From: an uncultured Megamonas sp.
Lineage (GTDB): Bacteria > Bacillota_C > Negativicutes > Selenomonadales > Selenomonadaceae
Direction of reading: 5' to 3'
DNA: 13,450 nucleotides
Assembly (NCBI GenBank): GCA_900556715.1
Contig: USPM01000021.1
Coordinates: forward strand, 1 to 13,450
The notes under the pieces were generated by a model. It searched no databases. It was not told the origin of the DNA and saw nothing but the letters and a program-made list of their open reading frames with translations. Below are positions 7,131-13,450 of the stretch, piece after piece. The first letter of the stretch is position 1, and each line of letters starts with the position of its first letter. The position numbers were made by a program, and so were the translations under genes.

Positions 7131-8240
7131 TTATTCACTGACAATTCCTTTTTCTACTTTGAAAAATTTATTTTTAGGGTGGGAATTAAATAAATTTATA
7201 TCTGTTGCTGTAATTAACGTTTGTACATTATTATCTTGCAATAAAGATAATAAATTATCTCTTCTACGCGTATCTAATTCGCTCATTACATCATCTAATA
7301 ATAATATAGGATATTCTCCTGTTTCAAGCTTCAAAAATTCTAATTCTGCTAATTTTAAAGATAAAACAGAACTACGCTGTTGTCCTTGAGAGCCAAAAGA
7401 TTTTAATGAAATATCATTGATAAAAAAATCAATATCATCTCTATGTGGTCCAATACTTGTAGACCCCCTATAAATATCATTATCTCTATATTTACTTAAC
7501 GCCTTTATATAAAAATTAAATAAATCATTGAAACTATTTAAAGCCTCATTTTTATAATTATGGATATTATATCTTATATTAAGTATTTCCATTTTTTGAG
7601 ATATTTCATAATGTAATTTTTGAGCTAATTTTGATAATTTTTCTATACCCCTTAATCTTTTTTCCACAATAAATGCTGCTGTCTTTGCAATTTGTTCATC
7701 CCAAGTGTCTAGCATAGGTATAAGCTTTTTATTTTCACGGATTTTTTTTAATAAATTATTGCGTTGCAATAATAATCTATTATATTGCACTAATTCATTA
7801 TAATAAATTCTACTAATTTGAGATAATTCTATGTCAATAAATCTTCTTCTTAGTAAGGGTGAACCCTTAATAAGCATTAAATCTTCTGGAGAAAATAATA
7901 TCATTGTTAATAATCCTGGTAAATCTTTCTGTTTAATAATTTCTCCATTAAAATTTAATTCTTTTCGTTTATTCTTTTTTAAAATTATTTTTAATATAGA
8001 ATTAATATCTCTTTTTGAAAATTTAACATTTATACTAGCTTCATCTTTCCCCCATAGTATCAAATCCCCCTCAGTGCGAGTTCGATGAGATATACCTAAA
8101 GAAGAAAAATATATAGCTTCAATTATGTTTGTCTTTCCCTGTGCATTAAAACCAGTAAAAATATTTATATTTGAAGATAATTTTAAATTTAAATTATTAT
8201 AATTACGATAATTATATAATGTTAATAAATCTATTTTCAT
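7131..8240 (-). CDS. recF: DNA replication and repair protein RecF
   Basis: SMC-like ATPase that binds gapped DNA and, with RecO and RecR, helps load RecA. The 369-residue length is standard. Visible features are the N-terminal LYNYRNYNN (8-16), Walker A GFNAQGKT (30-37), the ABC signature SQGQQRS (284-290) and Walker B ILLLDDVMSELD (312-323). It begins 5 bp after the dnaN stop and lacks a clear ribosome binding site (the bases before ATG 8240 are A/T only), so it is probably translated by coupling to dnaN. The small S4-domain gene yaaA, found between dnaN and recF in Bacillus, is absent here. Confidence 0.97.
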   Translation of the reverse strand: MKIDLLTLYNYRNYNNLNLKLSSNINIFTGFNAQGKTNIIEAIYFSSLGISHRTRTEGDLILWGKDEASINVKFSKRDINSILKIILKKNKRKELNFNGEIIKQKDLPGLLTMILFSPEDLMLIKGSPLLRRRFIDIELSQISRIYYNELVQYNRLLLQRNNLLKKIRENKKLIPMLDTWDEQIAKTAAFIVEKRLRGIEKLSKLAQKLHYEISQKMEILNIRYNIHNYKNEALNSFNDLFNFYIKALSKYRDNDIYRGSTSIGPHRDDIDFFINDISLKSFGSQGQQRSSVLSLKLAELEFLKLETGEYPILLLDDVMSELDTRRRDNLLSLLQDNNVQTLITATDINLFNSHPKNKFFKVEKGIVSE

Positions 8241-8245
8241 AATTA

Positions 8246-9364
8246 TTACATAGTCTTTGTGCGTACAGGAGTAACAACATAAACAAAGTTTTTATTATCT
8301 CTTTGCGTAATAGAAGCTGTTGTTAATGGTTGATTAAAGGAAAAAATAAAGTTTTCAGCATCAATAGCTTTTAATACATCTATAATATATTTAGCATTAA
8401 AAGAAATATTTATTCCAGGACCTTCAATATCTACATTTATTGTTTCTTCTGCTTTACCAATATTTGGATTATCTGAGGAAATTCTTACAATGTTATCCAC
8501 AAATTCAAAATGAATAATATTATAATCACCAGAACGAGATATTAAAGATACACGGTCTAATGCAGATTGGAATTCATTTTTATTAATATTTACATGTGTT
8601 TTAAATTCTTTAGGAATAACGCGGTTATAATCTGGGAATTGACCTTCAATTAGACGTGAAATTACATATATATTTTCATAAGAAAAACTTATTTTATTAT
8701 GTGTACAGGAAATTTGAATATCTGTTGGTATTTCAGAATTAAATATATGTGTAAATTCATTTAATATTTTTGCAGGAATAATTATTTTAATATTATTATC
8801 TGATATATAATTTATATTTTCTTTTATTAATGCTAATCTGTGCATATTTGTTGCAGCCATTACGATATTTTCATCAGTAATATCCATTAAACAGCCTGTA
8901 AATACTGGTCTTGATTCATCTGTTGCACAAGCAAAGGATGTTTTTTTGATAAAATTTAAGAATATATCATTTTTTAAATTAAAATTAATTTGACCTTTTA
9001 ATGGTTCAATAATAGGGAATTCATTTTCTTGCATATTTAATAAATTAAATTGTGCAGAATTAGAGCGAATGTTTACAGAGTTATCACTGTCATTATTTTT
9101 TATTTCTACATATTCACCAGGTAAAGTACGAACAACTTCGTATAAATATTTTCCTGGTAATACGATAGTACCTTCTGTTTCAATTATTGCTTTTATTTTA
9201 CAAATAATGCTGATTTCATAATCTGTTCCTTGTAATTCTATATAATTTTGATGTGCTTTGATATATATGCCAGATAATATAGGCATTTGTGGTCTACTTG
9301 GTACAGCTTTTAAAACTGTTTGTATTGCTTGTACAAGTTCTTTCTTTTCACAGGTGATTTTCAT
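8246..9364 (-). CDS. dnaN: DNA polymerase III beta subunit (sliding clamp)
   Basis: Ring-shaped dimeric clamp that tethers DNA polymerase III and many repair factors to DNA. The 372 residues show the three repeated clamp domains, from MKITCEKKELVQAIQTVLKA through the conserved FACATDESRPVFTGCLMD (about 148-165) to the C-terminal YVVTPVRTKTM, which corresponds to the usual YLIMPVR-type end. AGGAG (9379-9375) lies 10 nt before ATG 9364. A one-mismatch DnaA box (9368-9376) fills the space between ribosome binding site and start. A perfect DnaA box also lies within the gene (8493-8501). No strong own promoter was found; transcription probably continues from dnaA, and into recF and dciA. Confidence 0.98.
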   Translation of the reverse strand: MKITCEKKELVQAIQTVLKAVPSRPQMPILSGIYIKAHQNYIELQGTDYEISIICKIKAIIETEGTIVLPGKYLYEVVRTLPGEYVEIKNNDSDNSVNIRSNSAQFNLLNMQENEFPIIEPLKGQINFNLKNDIFLNFIKKTSFACATDESRPVFTGCLMDITDENIVMAATNMHRLALIKENINYISDNNIKIIIPAKILNEFTHIFNSEIPTDIQISCTHNKISFSYENIYVISRLIEGQFPDYNRVIPKEFKTHVNINKNEFQSALDRVSLISRSGDYNIIHFEFVDNIVRISSDNPNIGKAEETINVDIEGPGINISFNAKYIIDVLKAIDAENFIFSFNQPLTTASITQRDNKNFVYVVTPVRTKTM

Positions 9365-9621
9365 GAGTTATCCACTCCTATGTTATTATTCTATTATTAT
9401 TATATATATATTATATTTTAGTAGTATTAGTAGTAGGTATCTGTGGATATGTTGATAAGTGGCGTAAAACCTTACGATATATGGCTTTATGCCTGTTGAT
9501 ATCTTGTGGATATTTTGTGACTAATTATCCACATATCCACATCATTGTGTATATTATTAAGTTATACACAAGTTATGCACAGCTTATCAACAAGCTTATC
9601 CACAACCCTTGTTAATAAGTT
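9365..9621. other. oriC, dnaA-dnaN segment (DnaA boxes and unwinding region)
   Basis: Perfect TTATCCACA boxes lie at 9525-9533 and 9596-9604 (plus). One-mismatch boxes lie at 9368-9376, 9533-9541, 9562-9570, 9573-9581 and 9584-9592 (plus) and at 9442-9450, 9450-9458 and 9505-9513 (minus). That is ten boxes in 240 bp. An almost purely A/T tract (9382-9418) next to the 9442 box is the likely duplex unwinding element. The segment corresponds in position to the incC region of the Bacillus subtilis origin. Confidence 0.93.
9419..9458. other. Putative DnaA-trio unwinding element with tandem DnaA boxes
   Basis: TAGTAGTATTAGTAGTAG (9419-9436) is six in-phase trinucleotides of TAG/TAT type. A 5-nt spacer (GTATC) separates it from two one-mismatch DnaA boxes that overlap by one base (9442-9450, 9450-9458), and the A/T tract lies on its other side. 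This order (boxes, spacer, trio repeats, A/T-rich DNA) matches the DnaA-trio element described for B. subtilis, where DnaA filaments extend onto single-stranded DNA. Confidence 0.75.
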
Positions 9622-11112
9622 TTAACTTGTGATTAATTTACGTATTTCATCAATGACGCTAGCTGTTTTTGGATTATCTTGATATTGTTTCTTGATTTTA
9701 TCATGGGCATGCATAACAGTTGTGTGGTCTCTACCACCAAAGTTGCCACCTATTCTCGGTAAAGAAGCATCAGTCATTTCTCTAGCTAAATACATCGCTA
9801 TTTGGCGAGGAAAGGCAATATTGCGATTGCGTTTTTTTCCATTTAAATCTGCTAATGTTAATTTGAAATATTTAGCAACTGTTTCTTGAATTAATGCTAT
9901 GTTGATAACTTTATCCACTTGTTTAACTGTCGTTTCCTGCTTAGTGATGGTATTTTTTAAAACATCAACAGCTAATTCATTAGTTACAGGATAATGTTTA
10001 AATGACGCATAAGCTACAACCCTAGTCAATGCTCCTTCTAATTCACGAACATTATTGTCAATATGGCTAGCGATATATGTCATGACATCAAGAGGTACAT
10101 CTAAATTATCCATTAAAGTTTTTTTCTTTAAAATAGCAATTCTTGTTTCTAAATCTGGTGCTTGAACATCTGCAAGTAATCCACCTTCAAATCTAGAACA
10201 AAGACGGTCTTCTAAAGGTTTTATTTCTTTAGGGGGTCTATCACTAGATAATATAATTTGTTTATTAGCATCTTTTAAAGCATTAAAGGTGTGGAAAAAT
10301 TCTTCTTGAATTCGTTCTTTATTTGCCAAAAATTGAACATCATCCACAAGTAATACATCAATGTTGCGATATTTTTGACGGAAAGCAGCAGATGTGCCAT
10401 CTTTAATAGAATTAATTAATTCATTTGTGAATTTTTCGCTAGTTGTGTATAATACTCTTTTTTGTGGATGTTTTTGCAAAATTTTATGACCTATTGCATG
10501 CATTAAATGTGTTTTTCCTAATCCTACACCACCATACATAAAAAATGGATTGTAATCTTTTGCAGGATTTTCAGCAATAGCCAGTGCTGCAGCATGAGCA
10601 AAACTATTAGAATTACCAATTACAAAACTTTCAAAAGTATATTTAGGATTAAGTGAAGATTTATCTCCAGGATTGATAGGAAGAGGTGTCTCTGTCATTT
10701 CACTAGGTGGTTGCATCGCTTCTGTTAGTGTTGGCTGAAATAAATCATTTGATTGTGCCAAACTGGTAGCTTTTTTCTTCGTTCTAACTCTAGTATTGCG
10801 TTTTTTTAATTGTTGTTGTTTTAATTCATCTGGATAAATAGTTTCTGTGTCTTTTGTACTTTCAAGATTAGTGATGGAAATTTCTAAATGTGCTTTAGTG
10901 ATTTCATAGCAAGAATCTGTTAAAAATGGTAAATAATATTTTTCTACCCAATTTTTGGTAAAAACATTAGGTGCACCTAGTTCTAACATTTCTGTAGTGA
11001 GTTTTATCGGTTTTAATGGTTTTAACCAATTATTACAAACTCGCGTGGATAGTGAATTTTCAAGATTTTTTAATATTTCTTCCCAAGTTGCCTGTAATTG
11101 AATATCCGTCAT
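9622..11112 (-). CDS. dnaA: Chromosomal replication initiator protein DnaA
   Basis: AAA+ initiator that binds DnaA boxes and melts oriC. The 496 residues show domain I (1-85, helicase and self-interaction), a basic Gln/Lys/Pro-rich linker domain II (86-155), domain III AAA+ with Walker A GGVGLGKT (194-201), Walker B LLVDD (254-258), LSSDRPP (288-294) and SRFEGGL with the arginine finger at R307, and domain IV with the DNA-binding signature GGRDHTTVMHAH (459-470). Somewhat longer than B. subtilis DnaA (446), mostly through the linker. AAGGA (11125-11121) precedes ATG 11112 by 8 nt. Two perfect DnaA boxes lie in its predicted leader, suggesting autoregulation. It sits between two clusters of DnaA boxes. 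Confidence 0.99.
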   Translation of the reverse strand: MTDIQLQATWEEILKNLENSLSTRVCNNWLKPLKPIKLTTEMLELGAPNVFTKNWVEKYYLPFLTDSCYEITKAHLEISITNLESTKDTETIYPDELKQQQLKKRNTRVRTKKKATSLAQSNDLFQPTLTEAMQPPSEMTETPLPINPGDKSSLNPKYTFESFVIGNSNSFAHAAALAIAENPAKDYNPFFMYGGVGLGKTHLMHAIGHKILQKHPQKRVLYTTSEKFTNELINSIKDGTSAAFRQKYRNIDVLLVDDVQFLANKERIQEEFFHTFNALKDANKQIILSSDRPPKEIKPLEDRLCSRFEGGLLADVQAPDLETRIAILKKKTLMDNLDVPLDVMTYIASHIDNNVRELEGALTRVVAYASFKHYPVTNELAVDVLKNTITKQETTVKQVDKVINIALIQETVAKYFKLTLADLNGKKRNRNIAFPRQIAMYLAREMTDASLPRIGGNFGGRDHTTVMHAHDKIKKQYQDNPKTASVIDEIRKLITS

Positions 11113-11146
11113 GGAGATAATCCTTTCTTAAAATTTTTTATAAAAC

Positions 11147-11179
11147 TTATCCACAGAATTTGTCAAAACCTGTGGATAA
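11147..11179. other. oriC, dnaA-rpmH segment: inverted pair of DnaA boxes
   Basis: Two perfect boxes in opposite orientation, TTATCCACA at 11147-11155 (plus) and TGTGGATAA at 11171-11179 (minus), stand 15 bp apart. Weaker two-mismatch matches lie at 11193-11201 and 11212-11220. The pair falls just downstream of the predicted dnaA promoter, the position expected for DnaA self-repression and for the upstream half of a bipartite origin. Confidence 0.85.
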
Positions 11180-11189
11180 GTGCATAAAT

Positions 11190-11218
11190 ATATTATCAAA
11201 ATGAGTATGATATATCAA
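11190..11218 (-). promoter_or_regulatory. dnaA: Predicted dnaA promoter
   Basis: On the minus strand TTGATA (11218-11213) and TAATAT (11195-11190) are spaced by 17 nt. The start near 11183 puts both perfect DnaA boxes in the first 40 nt of the transcript. Its -35 element stands 18 bp from that of the divergent rpmH promoter. Confidence 0.6.
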
Positions 11219-11236
11219 CAAGTATTTTGAAATCTG

Positions 11237-11265
11237 TTGACACAAAAACAGCAGTAGTCTATAAT
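11237..11265 (+). promoter_or_regulatory. rpmH: Consensus promoter of rpmH
   Basis: TTGACA (11237-11242), a 17-nt spacer and TATAAT (11260-11265): a full match to the housekeeping sigma consensus. It fits a highly expressed ribosomal protein gene. Transcription should start near 11272, giving a leader of about 45 nt. Confidence 0.9.
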
Positions 11266-11317
11266 TCTAATAGCTATAATTTGAACTATTATGGTGTTTT
11301 TTAAGGAGGTGTGAAAA

Positions 11318-11452
11318 TTGAAACAGACATTTCAGCCAAATACTCATTGGAAAAAGAAAACTCATGGTTTCCGTCAACGTATGAAAACTAAAGGTGGTCG
11401 CCTTGTTTTAAAAAGAAGACGTGCTAGAGGAAGACATAAGTTATCCGCATAA
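11318..11452 (+). CDS. rpmH: 50S ribosomal protein L34
   Basis: A 44-residue, very basic protein of the large ribosomal subunit. It has the family's TFQPN start, HGFRQRM (16-22), [16 protein letters not shown] (24-39) and the KLSA end. Translation starts at TTG 11318; the strong AAGGAGGTG (11303-11311) lies 6 nt upstream, and no ATG or GTG is available in frame. Residues 9-14 read THWKKK where many bacteria have NNRKRKK-like sequence, a minor divergence. The last codons contain a one-mismatch DnaA box (11441-11449). It is the first gene of the rightward rpmH-rnpA-yidD-yidC-jag cluster. Confidence 0.97.
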   Translation: MKQTFQPNTHWKKKTHGFRQRMKTKGGRLVLKRRRARGRHKLSA

Positions 11453-11456
11453 TAAT

Positions 11457-11480
11457 AGGTCACTACGGTGGCCTCTTTTT
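11457..11480 (+). terminator. Terminator or attenuator between rpmH and rnpA
   Basis: AGGTCAC (11457-11463) and GTGGCCT (11468-11474) pair over 7 bp with one G-U, closed by TACG, a UNCG tetraloop on a C-G pair. CTTTTT follows directly. It lies 4 bp after the rpmH stop. Partial termination here would make more L34 mRNA than rnpA mRNA, as those products need. Confidence 0.8.
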
Positions 11481-11493
11481 CCTTTTGTCATAA

Positions 11494-11522
11494 GTAGAGA
11501 TAGTGCTCTTCACTATCTCTAC
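11494..11522 (+). other. Strong hairpin without U-tract in the rnpA leader
   Basis: GTAGAGATAGTG (11494-11505) and CACTATCTCTAC (11511-11522) form a perfect 12-bp stem with the 5-nt loop CTCTT. No T-run follows on either strand, so it is not a simple terminator. A double-stranded RNA processing site or a 5' stabilising structure for rnpA mRNA is possible. Confidence 0.65.
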
Positions 11523-11604
11523 AACTGGGAATGATTTAGTTTTTTGTATTTTGCTTAATATATATGAGCATAAACGCCAGATTAACTTCCCAAGTGAGGG
11601 TAAC

Positions 11605-11970
11605 ATGAAATATAGTTTGCAAAAGAAACTCATTGTTAAAGAAAATAGTGATTTTCAAAAAATTTATCGTTGTGGCCGTTCTTTAGCAAATAAGAACATG
11701 GTTATGTATTATTGCAAAGCATTTCACCCTTCTCACAAAGTAGCTTTTGCTGCTGGTAAGAAACTTGGAAATGCTGTTACTAGAAATCGCGTAAAGCGAT
11801 TGCTTCGAGAAGTATATAGACTACATCGTCATGAAATAAAAGATGATTATTGTCTTTTACTTGTAGGCAGAGCGGCAGCTGTAGATTTAAAGTCTACAGC
11901 TTTAGAGAAATCATTTTATTCACTATGTAAGCGTGCTAACATTTTGAAAAAAGAGGTTGAGAAAAAGTGA
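11605..11970 (+). CDS. rnpA: Ribonuclease P protein component
   Basis: Small basic protein that binds the RNase P RNA and helps it cut 5' leaders from pre-tRNA. The 121 residues contain the signature region [20 protein letters not shown] (52-71) with the RNR motif. I start at ATG 11605, which follows GAGGG (11596-11600) and matches the usual length. The open frame extends 34 codons upstream, but that stretch includes the leader hairpin and has no family similarity. The stop overlaps the yidD start as GTGA, indicating translational coupling. The RNase P RNA gene itself is not in the window. Confidence 0.97.
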   Translation: MKYSLQKKLIVKENSDFQKIYRCGRSLANKNMVMYYCKAFHPSHKVAFAAGKKLGNAVTRNRVKRLLREVYRLHRHEIKDDYCLLLVGRAAAVDLKSTALEKSFYSLCKRANILKKEVEKK

Positions 11971-12176
11971 AGCGGATTTTCATTGGCTTAATTTTGTTTT
12001 ATCGAAATTTTATATCTCCATTGAAACCGCCTTGCTGTCGCTATATTCCGACTTGTTCAGAATATGCCTTAATTGCGGTAGAAAAATATGGTGTCGTTCA
12101 CGGTGGCTGGATGGCAATAAAACGCATATTGCGTTGTCATCCTTTTCATAAAGGTGGATACGACCCTGTAAAATAG
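11967..12176 (+). CDS. yidD: Membrane protein insertion efficiency factor YidD
   Basis: Small membrane-associated protein thought to assist YidC/Sec-dependent insertion. The 69 residues carry the family pattern: [19 protein letters not shown] (8-26), [15 protein letters not shown] (28-42) and [13 protein letters not shown] (56-68), including the conserved cysteines. The start is GTG 11967, overlapping the rnpA stop by 4 bp; GAGG (11953-11956) lies 10 nt upstream, inside rnpA. Confidence 0.96.
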   Translation: MKRIFIGLILFYRNFISPLKPPCCRYIPTCSEYALIAVEKYGVVHGGWMAIKRILRCHPFHKGGYDPVK

Positions 12177-12233
12177 ATGTTTATTTATGGTTATTCGTTG
12201 GTAATTTGAAATTTACTTATAGGATGTGATGAT

Positions 12234-12914
12234 TTGGATTTTATTTCTTCTATTTTTAATCCAATTGTGCAGTTATTAGAATTTATCTTGGGTATTTTCC
12301 ATGATTTTCTAAGCACAGTAGGTTTGGAATCTTATGGTGTGGCAATTATAGTATTGACTATTATTATAAAAATGGCATTTTATCCGTTGACTGTAAAACA
12401 GGTAAAATCTATGAAGGCAATGCAAGAATTGCAACCAAAAATGAAAAAACTTCAAGATAAGTTTAAAAATGACCCAAAACGATTACAACAGGAAATGGGT
12501 ATGCTTTATAAAAATGCTGGGGTAAATCCTTTAGCTGGTTGCTTGCCACTTTTAGCTCAGATGCCTATTTTGATGGCAATGTTTTATGCTCTTCAAAGCA
12601 TTGATTATGGTGGAGATCCAACATTTTTATGGATTATGAATTTATCTAATCCAGACCCATACTACATTTTGCCTGTTTTATCAGCAATAAGTACTTATGT
12701 AGTACAAAAACAAACATCTTCAGCTTCTAGTTCTCCACAGATGCAAATGCAGATGAAGATTATGTCTGTAGTGATGCCTTTATTTATCGGATGGATCAGT
12801 TGTAATTTTGCGGCTGGTTTGGTTATTTATTGGATTGTTAATAATATTATGCAGATATTGCAGCAGTGGTGGATGTATAGACATGAAGATACTTCTGCAA
12901 AAAAGGGGTCATAA
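12234..12914 (+). CDS. yidC: Membrane protein insertase YidC (Oxa1 family)
   Basis: Integral membrane insertase and chaperone, acting alone or with SecYEG. The 226 residues give the five-helix Oxa1/YidC core: first helix about 30-52, the cytoplasmic charged hairpin 55-90 (KQVKSMKAMQELQPKMKKLQ), second helix with NPLAGCLPLLAQMPI (98-112) and later helices at about 143-160, 175-195 and 196-215. There is no large periplasmic domain as in E. coli YidC and no lipoprotein signal as in Bacillus SpoIIIJ. Start is TTG 12234 after AGGA (12221-12224); nearby ATGs at 12224 and 12229 are out of frame. It ends 3 bp before jag. Confidence 0.96.
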   Translation: MDFISSIFNPIVQLLEFILGIFHDFLSTVGLESYGVAIIVLTIIIKMAFYPLTVKQVKSMKAMQELQPKMKKLQDKFKNDPKRLQQEMGMLYKNAGVNPLAGCLPLLAQMPILMAMFYALQSIDYGGDPTFLWIMNLSNPDPYYILPVLSAISTYVVQKQTSSASSSPQMQMQMKIMSVVMPLFIGWISCNFAAGLVIYWIVNNIMQILQQWWMYRHEDTSAKKGS

Positions 12915-12917
12915 TAT

Positions 12918-13450
12918 ATGGCAAGAGTTATCGAAGTAACTGGTAAAGACATTGAAGAAGCAAAAAAATTGGCTTTAAGTCAATTGGATTTGCCTCAAGA
13001 ACGTGTTATTTTTGAAGTATTAGAAGAACCTTCAAAGGGCTTTTTCGGTTTAATTGGTGCTAGAGTTGCTAAAATAAGAGCAACTGAAAAGGAATTAACG
13101 CCATTGGAAAAAGGTCAAGAATTTTTAAAGAAGATTTTCAAATCCATGCACAAAGATATACAGATTGAATGCATTGAAGAAGATATAAATTATAAATTCA
13201 ATCTCATTGGTGATGATTTAGGTGTATTGATTGGTAAACATGGTCAGACACTTGATTCATTGCAGTATCTAACAAATATGGCTGCTAATAAAAATGTTAC
13301 AGGTGCGAGAGTTCGCATTGTTTTAGATGTGGAAAACTATCGTAAACGCCGTGAAGAAACACTTTGTCAATTAGCAGAAAGATTAGCTAATAAAGCTAGA
13401 AAATATCGCACAAAAGTAGTTTTAGAGCCAATGAATCGCCATGAACGTAA
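12918..13450 (+). CDS. jag: RNA-binding protein Jag/KhpB (partial, runs off the right edge)
   Basis: Cytoplasmic RNA-binding protein usually encoded beside yidC; KhpB homologues act with KhpA and influence cell envelope growth and division in Gram-positives. The visible 177 residues contain the Jag_N domain (1-52, with EPSKGFFGLIGARVAKI), a KH domain with the loop GKHG (106-109) followed by QTLDSLQYL, and the beginning of an R3H domain (about 140-177). The end of R3H and the stop lie beyond the window. AGGGG (12903-12907) precedes ATG 12918 by 10 nt; the gene begins 3 bp after yidC and is probably co-transcribed. Confidence 0.95.
   Translation, partial: MARVIEVTGKDIEEAKKLALSQLDLPQERVIFEVLEEPSKGFFGLIGARVAKIRATEKELTPLEKGQEFLKKIFKSMHKDIQIECIEEDINYKFNLIGDDLGVLIGKHGQTLDSLQYLTNMAANKNVTGARVRIVLDVENYRKRREETLCQLAERLANKARKYRTKVVLEPMNRHER

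Noticed and set aside
9399..9415. TATAAT hexamers (minus strand) as a dnaN promoter
   Set aside because: No acceptable -35 element at 16-18 nt; the hexamers arise from the A/T-rich unwinding tract.
9463..9476. Short inverted repeat CGTAA/TTACG in the dnaA-dnaN gap as a dnaA terminator
   Set aside because: Only 5-bp arms and no T-run on either strand; read-through into dnaN is more likely.
7159..9889. Plus-strand open frames opposite recF, dnaN and dnaA (7159-7389, 7831-8088, 9258-9455, 9692-9889)
   Set aside because: They are antisense to well-conserved genes and show no ribosome binding sites or recognisable motifs.
11503..11604. In-frame N-terminal extension of RnpA by 34 codons
   Set aside because: It overlaps the leader hairpin, has no ribosome binding site and no family similarity, while ATG 11605 has a GAGGG and gives the standard RnpA length.
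11957..12151. Open frame of 64 codons overlapping yidD
   Set aside because: It is in another frame of a clearly recognisable yidD; its translation has no family features.
1..13450. CRISPR array, insertion sequence, tRNA or rRNA gene, phage or defence system
   Set aside because: Scanning showed no regularly spaced repeats, transposase motifs, cloverleaf-like segments or defence-gene signatures; the genes are housekeeping plus an efflux unit.

Overview
The window is a strongly A+T-rich stretch of chromosome centred on a replication origin, oriC. dnaA and dnaN point left; rpmH, rnpA, yidD, yidC and jag point right. The rightward gene order is typical of Firmicutes. An RND efflux transporter with a lipoprotein-like HlyD adaptor implies an outer membrane. 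Together these suggest a diderm Firmicute (Negativicutes). Low G+C would fit a Megamonas-like genus, but that assignment is an inference from composition and layout, not a database match.

Left part (1-3600, minus strand): an RND efflux pump gene running off the window edge, its periplasmic adaptor (4-bp stop/start overlap), and a TetR-family regulator just upstream. Two nearly identical palindromes sit at the predicted transcription starts of the adaptor and of tetR, so the regulator probably represses both units. A lone biotin carboxylase gene with its own terminator follows (3620-5044).

Middle (5045-9364): a divergent promoter region, then a PHP-family hydrolase on the plus strand, meeting the dnaN-recF-dciA cluster (minus strand) at a shared bidirectional terminator. 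Four perfect DnaA boxes lie between 5620 and 6134, a cluster separate from those flanking dnaA. The DciA-like helicase loader carries a four-cysteine zinc-ribbon-like segment.

Origin (9365-11317): the dnaA-dnaN gap holds a run of DnaA boxes, an almost pure A/T unwinding region, and a TAG-type trinucleotide repeat next to tandem DnaA boxes, matching the DnaA-trio unwinding layout known from Bacillus subtilis. The dnaA-rpmH gap holds two perfect boxes in the predicted dnaA leader and back-to-back divergent promoters. The origin is therefore bipartite, with dnaA in the middle.

Right part (11318-13450): rpmH (TTG start), a UNCG-loop terminator, a second strong hairpin, then rnpA, yidD, yidC and the start of jag (KhpB). 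These link ribosome assembly, RNase P and membrane protein insertion. No CRISPR array, insertion sequence, tRNA or rRNA was seen. The layout is largely conventional housekeeping; the less usual points are the extra DnaA-box cluster, the zinc-ribbon DciA, the paired efflux operators and the hairpins ahead of accC and rnpA.
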